Shown here: positions 1-11,911 of the stretch, in pieces
Layout: each line of letters begins with the position of its first letter
Position numbering within the stretch: the first letter of the stretch is position 1
NCBI GenBank assembly: GCA_023078685.1
Contig: JALGAS010000006.1
Coordinates: forward strand, 4,402,001 to 4,466,000
Direction: 5' to 3'
DNA length: 64,000 nucleotides
From: Neopestalotiopsis rosae
Lineage: Eukaryota > Ascomycota > Sordariomycetes > Amphisphaeriales > Sporocadaceae
Made by a program: the position numbers and the translations under genes
The notes under the pieces: generated by a model
The model's database searches: none
What the model was told of the DNA's origin: nothing
What the model saw: only the letters and a program-made list of their open reading frames with translations

Positions 1-196
1 AGCCATCCATCATGAATTCAAAAATAAAAGTAAACAATTTGGCCAGTAACGGCCGGATATCCAAAATGCGGCGATCTGCCGTGTCATCAAACCCCGTGTT
101 CACAAAATCCGCGCAGGTACATGTGTTGGATCTAACCAAACAATAGACCGCGTCCCCAGCCCGATCCGAATCGTTTACGGTGATCCGGCAGAGAGA
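1..196. other. Flank downstream of the RhoGEF gene
   Basis: This short AT-rich stretch follows the stop codon of the minus-strand RhoGEF gene. It probably contains that gene's 3' untranslated region. I see no coding or RNA feature. Confidence 0.5.
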
Positions 197-3100
197 TTAT
201 GGTTTCTCAGAATGCCCATTGTTAAGGAGCATCTCAAGCACAATCTGCTGTCCGGCCACCTCGGGATGAGCCATACAAATCTTGACCGTACCCTTGGACG
301 CCACCCCAATCTCCCCTCCATTTGCCAAGGGGTCGTAACCGTTACCGCCCTGCCCATAGAAGCCACCGGTAGGACCTCTGACACCATAGTCGAGCACCCT
401 CACGTCTCGTCCAGCGATAATCTGTCTCAAGCGCCCGTTTTCGGCATTGCGCACTTCCACGTAATCCTCGTTGAATAGCAAAAGGTACTGACCGTACATT
501 GTCGCGCCCTTGGCCTTCTTCAACTTTCCACTGTATTCCATAATGACGGAACGGCTGACATCGCTGTGTTTGTCGATATAAACAGCACAGTCTTCGTATG
601 CGAGCAGGAACTCCTGGGTGTTGAGGCGGAACATGCCCAGAGGTTTCTGATCTCTGATACGGCTCGCAATATTGGCAATGGCGGGCTGCTTCACATCAGG
701 AATACTCATTGGGATCTTCTTGTCCAATGTCATGAGTTCGAAGCCCCTGGCGGTTGCAATTGCAATGTACATATTGAACAAATTGATCGAATAGCATTCC
801 GTCGGCAAGTAGAAATCGTCAAAGTCGCGGAAGGTTTCAGTAGATCCAGAACCTTTGCCGGTCTTGAAGAAGCGCGTCTTCCTTTCCGTCGACTTTTGGA
901 ACACAGGTTCCAGGACCTTGAATGTGCTGTGCATGCCCTCCTTCTTCCTGTAGAAGACTAGCATGCGTTCCTTCATCCGAGCCGTGGCGAAGAATGACAC
1001 ATCCTTTGCCAGTCTCTGTGGTGAGCGACGCACATTGTCGGTTGGCGGAGCTGGGAAGTTTGATGATGGAGCGAGGACGTCGAGGGGGTACGAGATCAGA
1101 TTTCTGTCTGCCAGAACGAGTACGACAGAAAATTCTTCCAATATTGCTATTTGCGTGACGCGCGCAATAGAAATTGTCTGCCACTTGATTAGCATACCGC
1201 GAGCATTAAATGGAAAAGAAAGTTTACCTTTGCCCAGCCTCTCTGGTCACTGGCATCAGCCACACAGACACCAGCATCAGTGCCGACCGCAATCATATTC
1301 TTCCCGTAGGCCGAGAAGCCTGTTGCGCAGTTCACAGATGCACGGGATACGGGTGATGGCCCGCGTCCAGGTCCAAACGTCTTCTCGAGATCGCGAATAG
1401 CCCGATCAAGAGGCGTGCCGCGAATGTGGACACCACTCACATACTTGCCCATGGCGGAAATCGAATCGTAGCCAAACGCGCTATCAGCAACAACACGCAG
1501 ACGGAATGGTTCGGCGTTTTGTGCGTGAAGGGCCTTGGCATGGCGGGTTTTGGCTTCGATGATCCTGTCACACCAGTCCTGCCGCGCCTGTGCAGACGAA
1601 GCAAAGAGAGTGTAGACCTCATGGCCAAGATGCTTGACACGGAAAGGATACAAGATCTTGCCTTCGGCTTCGTTAGAGTTTACTGGAGCAAGTCGAGTGA
1701 CTCCCACAGAACCAATGGATGAGTTTGTTGCTGCGTGCTCCAGGCCGGGCCTGTCACCTCCATTGGAGTAAGGTGTTCCGGGCTTGTTGAGCCTTGGATC
1801 TACACCCTTTCTGACGTCCGTGGTAGAGTTTGCTGCCCTCGTCAAAGGTGTACCGATACCTTTTTGCTTCGCCACTGGCTCGTCCTGGCTGCTTTCGAGG
1901 AAGAGTAGCGGCATGGGAATCGGCTGATCTAATTAGTATGTATTCATACAATTTGTATGTATGGGTTGACTTACCTCTTTCGATACATCATACTTTTTGT
2001 CCAGTCTGCCGTCCTTCGACGGCACAAGTTTGGACAAGATGAGATAATGATCAAATAGTAACGCGTGCGTATCGACCCATCGTACACCCTTTGAACCCAT
2101 TCTTTGCAAATCACCTTGGATGATTAGCTCACGGCCCAGGTGATCGAGATTGAGATCCGCATGGAAACCTGGGCGCAAAACGAGCATTTGGCCAAGTTCA
2201 ATCATGGTAACCTTCTTCGTCATCTCGTCCACTTTGGCATCTGCCTCCAAAGCGACCTGCTTGATTTCTTCCATGGCTTTCATGAGGTTGACCTTCTCTT
2301 CGCTATCGTCTAGCATGTTTTTCATACTAGTACCCAGTAGCAAGTTGTATCGTTGCAGACGCGTGATTGGGGCTTTGAGAAATGTTGTCCAGTCCAACTT
2401 CTGAGACCGAGGGTGAGCTCTGTTCTCCTCAAGAAACTGCTTGAACATGTAGTTTCGATCCTTTTCTTTTCTCACAAGGTAGGTGGCGTATGGGTAGGAT
2501 GAAGCATACTCGATGTACGCGACCTTGGCCTTTCTGATCCATTCTCGGAACAGATCACTGAAACCAATAATCCAGGGACCTTGCTCCTTTTGGCGGTACT
2601 TGAGCTGCGCCAGCAGATGGTCCTTGTTGATCTGCTGGATCGCGTCGATCTTGCCAAACACAGCATTGACGAACTTTTCAATCCTGTTTTCGGCGACGAT
2701 ACGTGGCTGGGAACCGAGGAGACGGTTGCGATATAGCACAGCGAGGACATCAAGCTGGTCCATAAAGTCTTCCTCACTCGTTATCACCTCGTGAAGGTTG
2801 TTTTGGCGTTCGATCTCTTTCTTGTGCCTGCCCTCTATATCCTCAGGCTTCAGCCCGTAATACGTAGCCCAGTCGACCTTCTTGACACCGTCAGCAAGAA
2901 TGTCATCAATATTGGCCTTCTTCAATGTCCGGCCACAGTAATGAGAATAACATCTCGTCGACAGTTCATGCGTGCTGACGTCGTCGTCGACTTCATGGAC
3001 TCGGTGAGCATAACAGCCATTTCCTGTCAGCTGCCACAAGACACCAGTAACTGTGCCAGGCCCGAATTTCAGCCACTCCTCCTCTGGAACGAGAATGCCG

Positions 3101-5574
3101 GCTGACATCATCACGTCGACAACGGTAAAGCTGAGGCCCTCGGCGTCGGCCACGTTCATTGTCGGCACCTTGAGGCAGAACAGGCGTACAAGCCCATCCT
3201 CCACCGTCTTTCGTTTAAGATCTGGTTCCCCCTCGGCCATTTCTCGCAGCCATTTGGAGATGCCGCTCAAGGCCCACGGTTCAACGCATGTCCTTGTGTC
3301 AACTATGGTCAGCTTCTCGGGAATGAACTTCTTTCTCCTTCCACTAGGCAGTGTGATGACATCATAATCAATACCCGACGATGGAGTAGTACCAGCATCA
3401 TAGCCTTCATATGGCAGACCCTGCTGCGCTGCCAACTGTTGCTGTCGTATATGCTTCATGCGAGTGGCCTCGGCATCAGTCCTTGACCTATTAGGAATTT
3501 GCACCTGTGGTGCTGTGCTGTGGCCTGATAATGATATGGACCTCTCGACTTGTAGCTGTTGAGCGTTTTGGCCATAGGATGCGTCTGGCCCGCTGTACGG
3601 CCGTGGATCGGTGCTGAATGAGTAATTCTGCTGCGCTCCACCACGATTAGGGGACTGTACTGACAAGAAGGAACTGCTGTCAGAATTGGGGTTTGCAGGG
3701 ATTGCTGGAAGTGGTCTGTTGGACAAGCCCGGGTGGTAAAACATGTCTGGGTAATCTTCCTTGTATGGAGATTCACTGCCACTCTGTCTTGAGTGCAGCG
3801 ATACCCGCTCATCACCCTCATCGAAACTCAATCGGTGGGCGGTAGGCGCTTGCAGGCCACCAGTATCACCATAGTCGAGGCCAGCTTCTTCAAAAGCAGG
3901 ATATCGGTTACTCTCGTGACTTCGCTGTGACGCATGCCGGCTTCGTGGAGTTGGCAAGGTCTGGGTATCCTGGGAGTAAATATCGTCCTCGGGAGGGGAT
4001 GCCAGATTATTGTCATAATTCAAGTTGCCAGCATAGCCGCCACTGAAGAGACCCAGGTCCATTGCAGCATAATCACTGTCGCTGCTGGGCTCTTCTGGCA
4101 AGTTTGGCATGGAGGGATGAAGGCTCACTTCTGGCTGGCTGAAGAGAGGAAACGACATTCCTGAACTATGCCGGCGATCGTCTTCATCCGCTTGCTGCAT
4201 TGCCATAAGTCCGGCGGCAGCTTCCGGGTCGCTTTCGTCGCCGTCATCATCTGGATACGGATACGCATTCTGCGAATGATTGCGGTTGACAGTGGACGCA
4301 GTCGAAGAGTAGCGTTCCACGCCGGCCCCGTCGTCCTGGGGGTTTACGGTCGTCGCCGTGGAGTGGTAACTAGCAGTAGACGTAAGGCGGCGTAGGTTCT
4401 GCAAGTCATTATTATTGACACCACCGTTTCGCTGGTCGCGCTGATCGAACGGTCGTGGTCGGTTTCTCTGAGAGCCAGGACTTCCATGCAGCTCTGCCTC
4501 GATGTCTCTCATGATGTCGTCCTGCTTGAGATGTTCTGAGTATCCGTTGTTGGAACCGCCCCAGGACTCATCTGCCGCGGGTCGGCTCGGCAAAGGCGCA
4601 TTTGTCGGATGTCTCGCCAGTCCAGGCGAAGCCGAATGACGCTGTATTGGGGGAGAAGGCAGCGGCGACACTTGGGAGCCCGATCTAGAGGCTCTGTTCG
4701 TCAGGAATGAATGAGGATCGTTGGCAGAATAATTAGGGCCGACGGGTATGTTCGAATACGTCGGGTACGGTGCTTGAGCCGACGTTGTCGTCGAGTATGA
4801 AGTCGATGGCGGGCTTGTCGTGCTTGCGGCATATAGACTCTGGGAAGGGTATTGAGACGTTTCGTAAGGAGGGTGGCCCGGCGATGGTTGATCGTAAGCA
4901 CCATAGCCAGTAGGGGGCGGTGACGTCTGGGCCGTCTGAGCTGATGAGGCGTATGACGGCTGCGTTTGCCAATAGTTTGATGGATTCATAGCTGGAGTTG
5001 GCGAATAACTCTGACTATTGTAGCCACTGTATTGGGCACCTGCGTAAGTCGACTGCCGCTGCGGGACTGCCGGGCTGGTGGTATTTGAATACGCTGCAGG
5101 ATTGTATGGGGCGGGCGTGTAGTTTGTCGTCGAGGTCGTGGGACTGTATGGAGCAGCGCTGCTCTGCGCCCCATAACGATTCGACGACGGGTGTGGAGAA
5201 TATGGGAGCGACTGCGACGGAGCACGACCGACAAAGGCTTGAGGATTATACATTGACGGCGAGGAAGGTGTTTGAGCCGCGTATTGATGTTGGTATCCAG
5301 ACATTGCTGGGTTCGGCGAGCCATAGCTTGCTCGTCCGGTTTCTGCGCTTCCTGCAATGAATAGCTCTTCTTCATGTCCTAGACCCCTGGTATTGATGGT
5401 TGGATGGTAAGGCTGGCGGTTGCCTCCCGCACTATATGGTGCTGCAGCGCCGTCGTCGCCACTGTTGAAGCTCAGCCTCCTGTTGGGGATTTCTTGATTT
5501 CCGTCGTTGGCGACAGGGTATTGGACCGGCGGGATATGACCGTAACGGCGCTGCTCGTCGCCTCGGAACGACAT
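197..5574 (-). CDS. ROM2: Rho1 guanine nucleotide exchange factor (Rom2 type; DEP-DH-PH-CNH)
   Basis: The product should activate Rho1 at the plasma membrane and so feed the cell-wall integrity pathway and glucan synthesis. Exons are 5574-1975, 1923-1228 and about 1177-197, giving about 1758 aa. The first two junctions are clear (gtaagt, then cag before PIP). The last acceptor could also lie at 1183. The N-terminal half, about 750 residues, is low complexity and rich in Ser, Pro, Tyr, Asn and Gln. After it come a DEP-like region, the DH domain (from EVITSEEDFMDQL through KAPITRLQRYNLLL), a PH domain interrupted by the first intron, and a C-terminal CNH domain (RVTQIAILEEF onward). This is the order seen in Rom1/Rom2. 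The frame stays open to 5610 without another ATG, so the ATG at 5574 (MSFRGDEQ) is the start. All domains look intact. Confidence 0.93.
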
Positions 5575-8500
5575 GGCTGCTTGCAAATTGGGCGCAGACA
5601 AAAAAGACAAAGAGGTGGTCTGGCGTGTTCGAGGTTACAAGCACAAGCAGCAAAATGGGGTGGAAGCAGAAAACCTAGGTCGTCGCTTTCTTTCAAAATT
5701 CCGATGCAAAGCTTACGAGCTGTCGCATCAGTCGATGCCGTCGCCGGTGCCGTGTGCCGATTGCGATTTGACCCAACTACGGGAATGAGTACCCATTCGC
5801 CCCGCTGTTGTCAGCGATTGATGTGCACCACCATTCGGTGGACTTGACGATTGCGCCCGGCCGATTCGAGCGTTTAGGCTATTTTCTTCCCTTTCAACTT
5901 TGCTGTGAGCACGGGATAAGATTAAGATACACGATTTTCTCCAAGAACCGAGGTGAATGAATGGCTGTCGGAGGTGGCAGTAATCGCGAAATGATATTTG
6001 CTATCAGATGCTTGAAACGCGGGAGGTGCCTGGGGAGAAGCCGCAGCAGAACTTCCAACGTGCGTGTGTAATGATTCGATTGGTGCCGCGTCACATTCGC
6101 CTCGTCCGGCAGCAGAAATGGGTATTGTTTTCGTTGTCGGTGAACAAAATAGAGCGAACTGCGGCCGCCGCAGCCTACTAGGTAAGGTATTAGGCTGACT
6201 GACTGACTGATTGACTCCCTTGAGCCTGTGCGGTTGGGCCCTGGTAGGAATGCGCACGAAACACTCGAGAGCTGTTTGTCCACGGGCGGTATATCCAAAT
6301 GGGCAGCAGTGGTCTCTGAGGGCCCGTTTCGGAGATAAGTGGACTATCACAGCGATCTGACCAGATCAACAAAAGAGGGGGGAACTGGTCAAGTTGGCAT
6401 CGTCATGATTTGGTGCGTTGATACTGCTGGCTGGTGCGAAAGAACTGGAAATACGCAGGATGATGATGTGCTGCCGAGTGGCTCTAGTGTAGGTTGGCAG
6501 CAAAGCGGCGAGCTGTGTCCTGGATGGGGGATTGGACAGGCTAGGTTAGGTACCTACCCTGCCATGCCTCCTAGGCCCGCTTCGAATTGAGAGGGAGGAG
6601 GGAGCTTGGGAGGCCCGACCGTGATCATCAAATTCATTACACTATCTTTACTTGGCAGAAGACAACAAGAGTTGAAAATTTGATCGAGCCAAGATCATTC
6701 CGTCGCATCAGCACCGCTTTTAGCGATTTCCAAGGTCTTGTCGCGTCTGCAGTTTTTACAACATCACAATATTTTCTAGAATCTGACATGCGTCTACATG
6801 AGTCCTGAAGCGTACCGTGAACGAAAAGAACCTGAGGAGCAGATAAGACATATCTTACAAAACTTGAGACCATGGCAGCTGCAATTCAAGCCCCAGCATT
6901 GGACCCTTTGCGAACAGCTCGTCTACTTAACCTCGGGGTCCCTAGACTAGGCTGTGCGCTGTGCACCCACTGGCAAGTTGGGCCAACGGGGATTTCAGGG
7001 TCTCGCGGGTGCATGTGCTGAGGTCTGGGACTCTGGGGGAACCCTCCCTCATAGGGCAGAATGCGGATACGTAAACTGACCAAAAACTCATGAGATGCTG
7101 CCTGCAATCATGCTGATGTCTAGTGTACAATGCGAACTTCAATTATCTCTTAGTTGACTTGCAACATACTGGCCTGTTACCGATGATTCTGGATATTGTT
7201 TCGCTGGCTCCTCTGGCGCCCAATGACGATAGTATTCGCCTCTAGCTGCCGTGCTAAACTAAGACGTTCGTTTGGTGATGGCGAACTGGGCGTCATGGTC
7301 TCGGTTTGGGGGCCCATTCAACGATCCCTGCTGATCATAACTCTGTACAACTTAATCATACGTCACAAACGGCGTAGCAGTTCAGAAGGCTCTTGATTGC
7401 CTACCTAAACAGCGGAAAGAATGATACAATATAGCAATCGCCGTCATAATCATTGATGAGCAGACCTAAATCCATCGGTTGTGTCAATAGACTTAGCACC
7501 AGAGTCTGATTTGTGTCCAAGCCCTCTCTCTGTGTTTACATGCCGGGCCGCAATTTCTGCAGCCTCAACAATTGACAGAGACACGTGTATTTGATCCGAA
7601 TCCTGTGCGCTTACTGCTTTTGGCGTCAAGTTTCGAGTGGGATCGGGCCCTTAGAATGCCGTTTGGCATTGCAATACAGTATTCAATTGTTCACTTACTA
7701 CTCTGTACACCCGGCATTTCCGCGCAATTGGAAATTGTCCGTCGGTCTTTGAGAATTGCTAGTCAATATACGCCTACTGTTTTGTGGTTTCCCAGCAACT
7801 GTCCAAGAAAATGCTTGGATGAGATGCCACACCCATTCTGTCCGATAATATTAAGGTCAGGGGTCAAACAGGTCTTAATTACCACGGGCTGGATCACATC
7901 ACGTCCCCTTTAGCACGTGTATAGATTCGTGATTTAGTAGGCACTGTATGCAACGTATAAACTTCCTTGGCTGAGTCAAGACTACCCAGAAACCCTATCT
8001 TAGGTAGGTGTTCTTTTTTTGGATCAAGATGTTGTAGGGCTGAGCTAAGAGTCAGCGAGCTTTCTGAACTGACCATCTCCATAGATGGGATCTAGGTAAT
8101 ATTAGAAACAAATAAGTTCTAGATCTGAGGGGAAACTCCGTCGTAGTCGACTCATGGATCTAGCTTACGACACAGCCGGCAGCCGGTAGACCAGATCAAT
8201 ATAGTGCTGTGACATAGCGAGAAGATATGGACAAGATTGCAGACTCGTGATTGTATTTCACTACGTTCATGACGAGCACTGTGTACGCTTCAGGACTTTT
8301 AGTTTACGCTTGGGTGATGTGACAAAACCTCAAGCATCAGCAAATGGTTCGAAGCTCGGATCAACCGGGATTCCTTGATCCCACCCGTCGATTCTTCGTA
8401 TACCCATATATCCAGTACACAGCTTCTGTATTACCTTTGCAGACCATAGTCTGAACACTTGCTGCCAGATCTTTCTTATGGAAGACCTCACAGAAGACAA

Positions 8501-9300
8501 CGCTGAGAATGCATACCCGTCGCGCTCTACAGCATCACTACTGTCCAAACGAATGTCCTCAGGTAAGCTTGGAATATGGATAGTCAGACATACTTGACTC
8601 TCTTAAGGCCAGGAAGGGAATGTAGTGTCTGAGGTTCAGCAGAAGACGAACTAATCAATCTTTCAAGAATCGCTGTGATTAGAACCGTAATTGTACAATG
8701 ATTCCTGTCTGTTATACGGCACATATTTTCACCCTGGGAGAAGAGGTTTGGAATCATACATATACGCACCGAATATCGGCCATGCCCACGTCCAATGACC
8801 ATCTCCCGACGGCAAGACAGGAGAAAGCATCCGCCAGCTTTCCCTAGCCGAAACAGTGCCGAAAGGAATGGAAGCACACAGGAACGGGCAGCGCTTCCAT
8901 GTTCGGAGCCTTCACCATCTGCAGGTGGATATCATTGCACAGGAAAGTGAGTGCACGGTAACATTCCGTAGGTACTTTGTAGCCTTTTCGTGTCATTTGT
9001 AAGCTCCCTCTCGCGAAAAATGACGGCAGCGATGACCTCTTTGCTTGGAGCGGGGCAAAGGTCTTACCTCTCCCCCACTCTGGTAGCATTTCGGCACCAG
9101 CCAGCTTCAAAGTCCGAATCGTCGGCGGTTGAGCTGGGGAGGAGATATGGAGTACTAAGTGGAAATGAAACCCCTCATGTCCTGCGTGTAGAAAGCCTGA
9201 CGTCTTCTTTCCCTCCCTTTGTGAACTGTCGTCTGTACGAAAACACTGCATTCTAAACAAAACAATTCAATCTACCCAAACAACTCAAAAATCAGTCAAA
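5575..9300. other. Divergent intergenic region between RhoGEF and SOD1
   Basis: This 3.7 kb stretch has no convincing gene. Open frames are short, overlap on both strands and show no domain or splice logic. The part next to 5574 is expected to hold the RhoGEF promoter and leader, and the part next to 9301 the SOD1 promoter. A small (GACT)n run lies at 6194-6217. I saw no tRNA or transposon hallmark. Confidence 0.5.
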
Positions 9301-10256
9301 ATGGTCAAGGCCGGTATGTACTTATATATTTCCATGCACTCACACACCAATACTATTCTCGTCCGGACATTCCCCGCTTGTTTGGGTGGAGGGGAAGCTT
9401 TTCTCTGAGCAGAATTGAGGTTGTTTTTCAAGAGGTTCGACAACGACCTTGATGGGCTGTTGTACCTTGATGGGCAACCTTTGAACGAAGCGATTCGATG
9501 AGAATCAAGCTCAAGTTGCTGTCCCTTGTGGAACCCCCAGCCTGTTACCAACAGAGCCTCAAGACTATAACATCTATCCGAGTCATTCGCTAATAACCGG
9601 CCCTTCCGCCACTATAGTCGCTGTCGTCCGTGGTGATTCCAAGATCACCGGAACCATCACCTTCGAGCAGACCTCCGAGTCTGCCCCCACGACTATCTCA
9701 TGGGACATCTCCGGCCACGATGCCAACGCTAAGCGTGGCATGCACATCCACACCTTCGGTGACAACACCAACGGCTGCACCTCTGCCGGACCTCACTGTA
9801 CGTTGCACCGATGACCATACGCACGCCGGAGATGAAGAAGAATAGTCATCTGACTGATATCCTATCTACAGTCAACCCTCACAACTCCACCCACGGTGCT
9901 CCTACCGACGAGAAGCGCCACGTTGGTGACCTTGGCAACTTCGACTTCGATGGTCAGGGTAACTCCAAGGGCTCTACCGAGGACAAGCTTGTCAAGCTGA
10001 TCGGACCCGAGAGCGTCATTGGCGTAAGTAACATTGCAACATATGTTGACATATAATCTAACATGCGAACAGCGCACTGTCGTCGTCCACGCCGGTACCG
10101 ACGATCTCGGCAAGGGTGGCAACGAGGAGTCTCTCAAGACTGGTAACGCTGGTCCCCGCCCTGCTTGCGGTATGTTCCCTGATTAATCGCTCCTCTTATA
10201 CGCTACCGTTCAGCCATACTGACAATCAAACAGGTGTCATTGGTATCTCCAACTAG
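9301..10256 (+). CDS. SOD1: Cytosolic Cu/Zn superoxide dismutase
   Basis: The enzyme dismutates superoxide to peroxide and oxygen, mainly in the cytosol. Five exons (9301-9313, 9618-9797, 9872-10023, 10073-10169, 10234-10256) sum to 465 nt, giving exactly 154 aa, the usual length for fungal Sod1. Every junction is GT-AG and the frame is kept throughout. Recognisable elements are the start MVKAVAVVRGD, the copper ligands in GMHIHTFGD, the zinc loop around [10 protein letters not shown] with ERHV-type [11 protein letters not shown], and the C-terminal [15 protein letters not shown]. The first coding exon is only 13 bp and is followed by a 304 bp intron. Confidence 0.97.
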
Positions 10257-11911
10257 AATAGTTCTTGACGGATCACCGATTAGATAACGAGTTAATGCTT
10301 GAGCTTTGAAAAGCTGTCGCCCAGGCTCAAATTCGCAATCTGAGCATACCTATACCATTCAAGTAGCCATACAAAAATAAATTGATCAGAAATCTTCTTG
10401 GTCCACACATACATTGCATGAGTATTGAAGTACAATTAATTGCCAGGCATTGGCAATGGTAAATCTGATCTTTCAACCTCATCGTGACATCGATCTCGCA
10501 GCCCTTCTTGGAGCTCTCGGAGCAAAATAGCTTTGTAGCCACCATAGCTCCATAGCTCATTCTAGAGCTCTGCTTAGCTTGCCGCAATCTTTATTAGCCT
10601 CCGATGCGTATTATCGAGCTACGAAGGACAATAGTAATGCAATCAGTATAAGAGCAAGAGTATGTGTAGACATGTACGTAGTTTGAGCTTTGTAGGGGAA
10701 CAATTCAATGAAGATTGGCCAATGTTGCATTCCACCTCAATATGCTTGGTGGTATGTGAAACCAAGTGCTCATAAGTGAACAGGTCTGATCCCTTTGCCC
10801 CTCCTTCCAAACATACGTAAAGCAGCTTAACTGCGGCTGCCTCTGTGCCCCGCCATCACCCGCCTAAGTTAGCAAGGACGGACCCCTTTCTGTGCAGGTC
10901 TGCCTCCTATTCCGTCCCCCGCCCCTCGCTAACCAAGAACCCTGGCGATCTGTAAGTGGCCCGGAAGCGGCAAGAAAGCGCCTCCTCCAAGTCCAGCCTT
11001 GGAGCTTTCCCCACAAAATTGGGAAAGTTGCCCAGGTGTCAAATTCGAGAACGAGTCCAAACCAACACACGATCTCTCAGGAGACATTGAAACAGACTGT
11101 CACTTTTTCACTTTTGATCACTTTCTGCCTATAGTATTTCTACAAGTTTTTCTTCTCTTCGACACCCGGGGCTTCATTCATCCCTGTGACGCATGTAAGT
11201 AACAAAAACATATGGCACTTTTGGTGCCGACCTTTCCCTGCCTTACCAGCCTACCCTACGCCATATACCCATTCCTTCCACTTGTACACGTTGGACGGAC
11301 CTGGAAGAGGGGACCAAAGAGTTGAGGCCACATTGGCACACAACGACGATATCACCAGTTCTGGTTGATGATTATGATCAATTCGGAGCAATGCATTTCG
11401 TTTGCTCTCTCGTTGTCATATTTGGCATCTCCTGCAATTGTGAGACGTGGTCATCAATGTGGTTGGGTCACGTGAGGCATGGCATCGATATCGCAGCCAA
11501 GGAAACTGAAGCCAGCCATGGACAACGTGGTGCTTTCCAAAACATGGAAATTCGGCAAACTGCTTCTTCGGTTGAAGTTCCCTACCGACTTTGTTCGAGA
11601 TTGGAAAACGACAAATGCAAAAGAATGTCGCTGCCGCAAGTACCCTCAATCTTACGAGGACACATGGCGCCATATTTAGAGGGTCCCCCTCCGCGGCTGC
11701 ATTGCTTGTCTATTCCGTCCAAGAATAACCCAACCAATTGAACATGACCAATCGGTCTCTCATTTCTTGACATTCAATAAACACCAATGTTGAATATTCG
11801 TACCGACGCTAACAAGACAATAGGATATAAAAGCAAATACGTGGCTCCATCCTACCTGGTCATTCAGCTCACGGCTCTTACGGATTTCAGCAACTGGCTC
11901 ACTGATTCAAC
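10257..11911. other. Intergenic region upstream of Tudor-SN
   Basis: There is no gene here. The stretch contains the SOD1 3' region and the Tudor-SN promoter. Pyrimidine-rich sequence at about 11060-11190 is followed by a consensus donor (gtaagt) at 11195. With an acceptor just before 11890 this could be a 5' UTR intron of Tudor-SN. That is an inference from motifs only. Confidence 0.4.

Noticed and set aside
5575..5610. N-terminal extension of the RhoGEF frame to 5610
   Set aside because: The extension begins with TTG rather than ATG. The first in-frame ATG is at 5574, and the residues after it look like the normal start.
8844..9260. 138-codon minus-strand open frame upstream of SOD1
   Set aside because: There are no domains, composition is mixed and it lies across the SOD1 promoter. 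It is probably chance.
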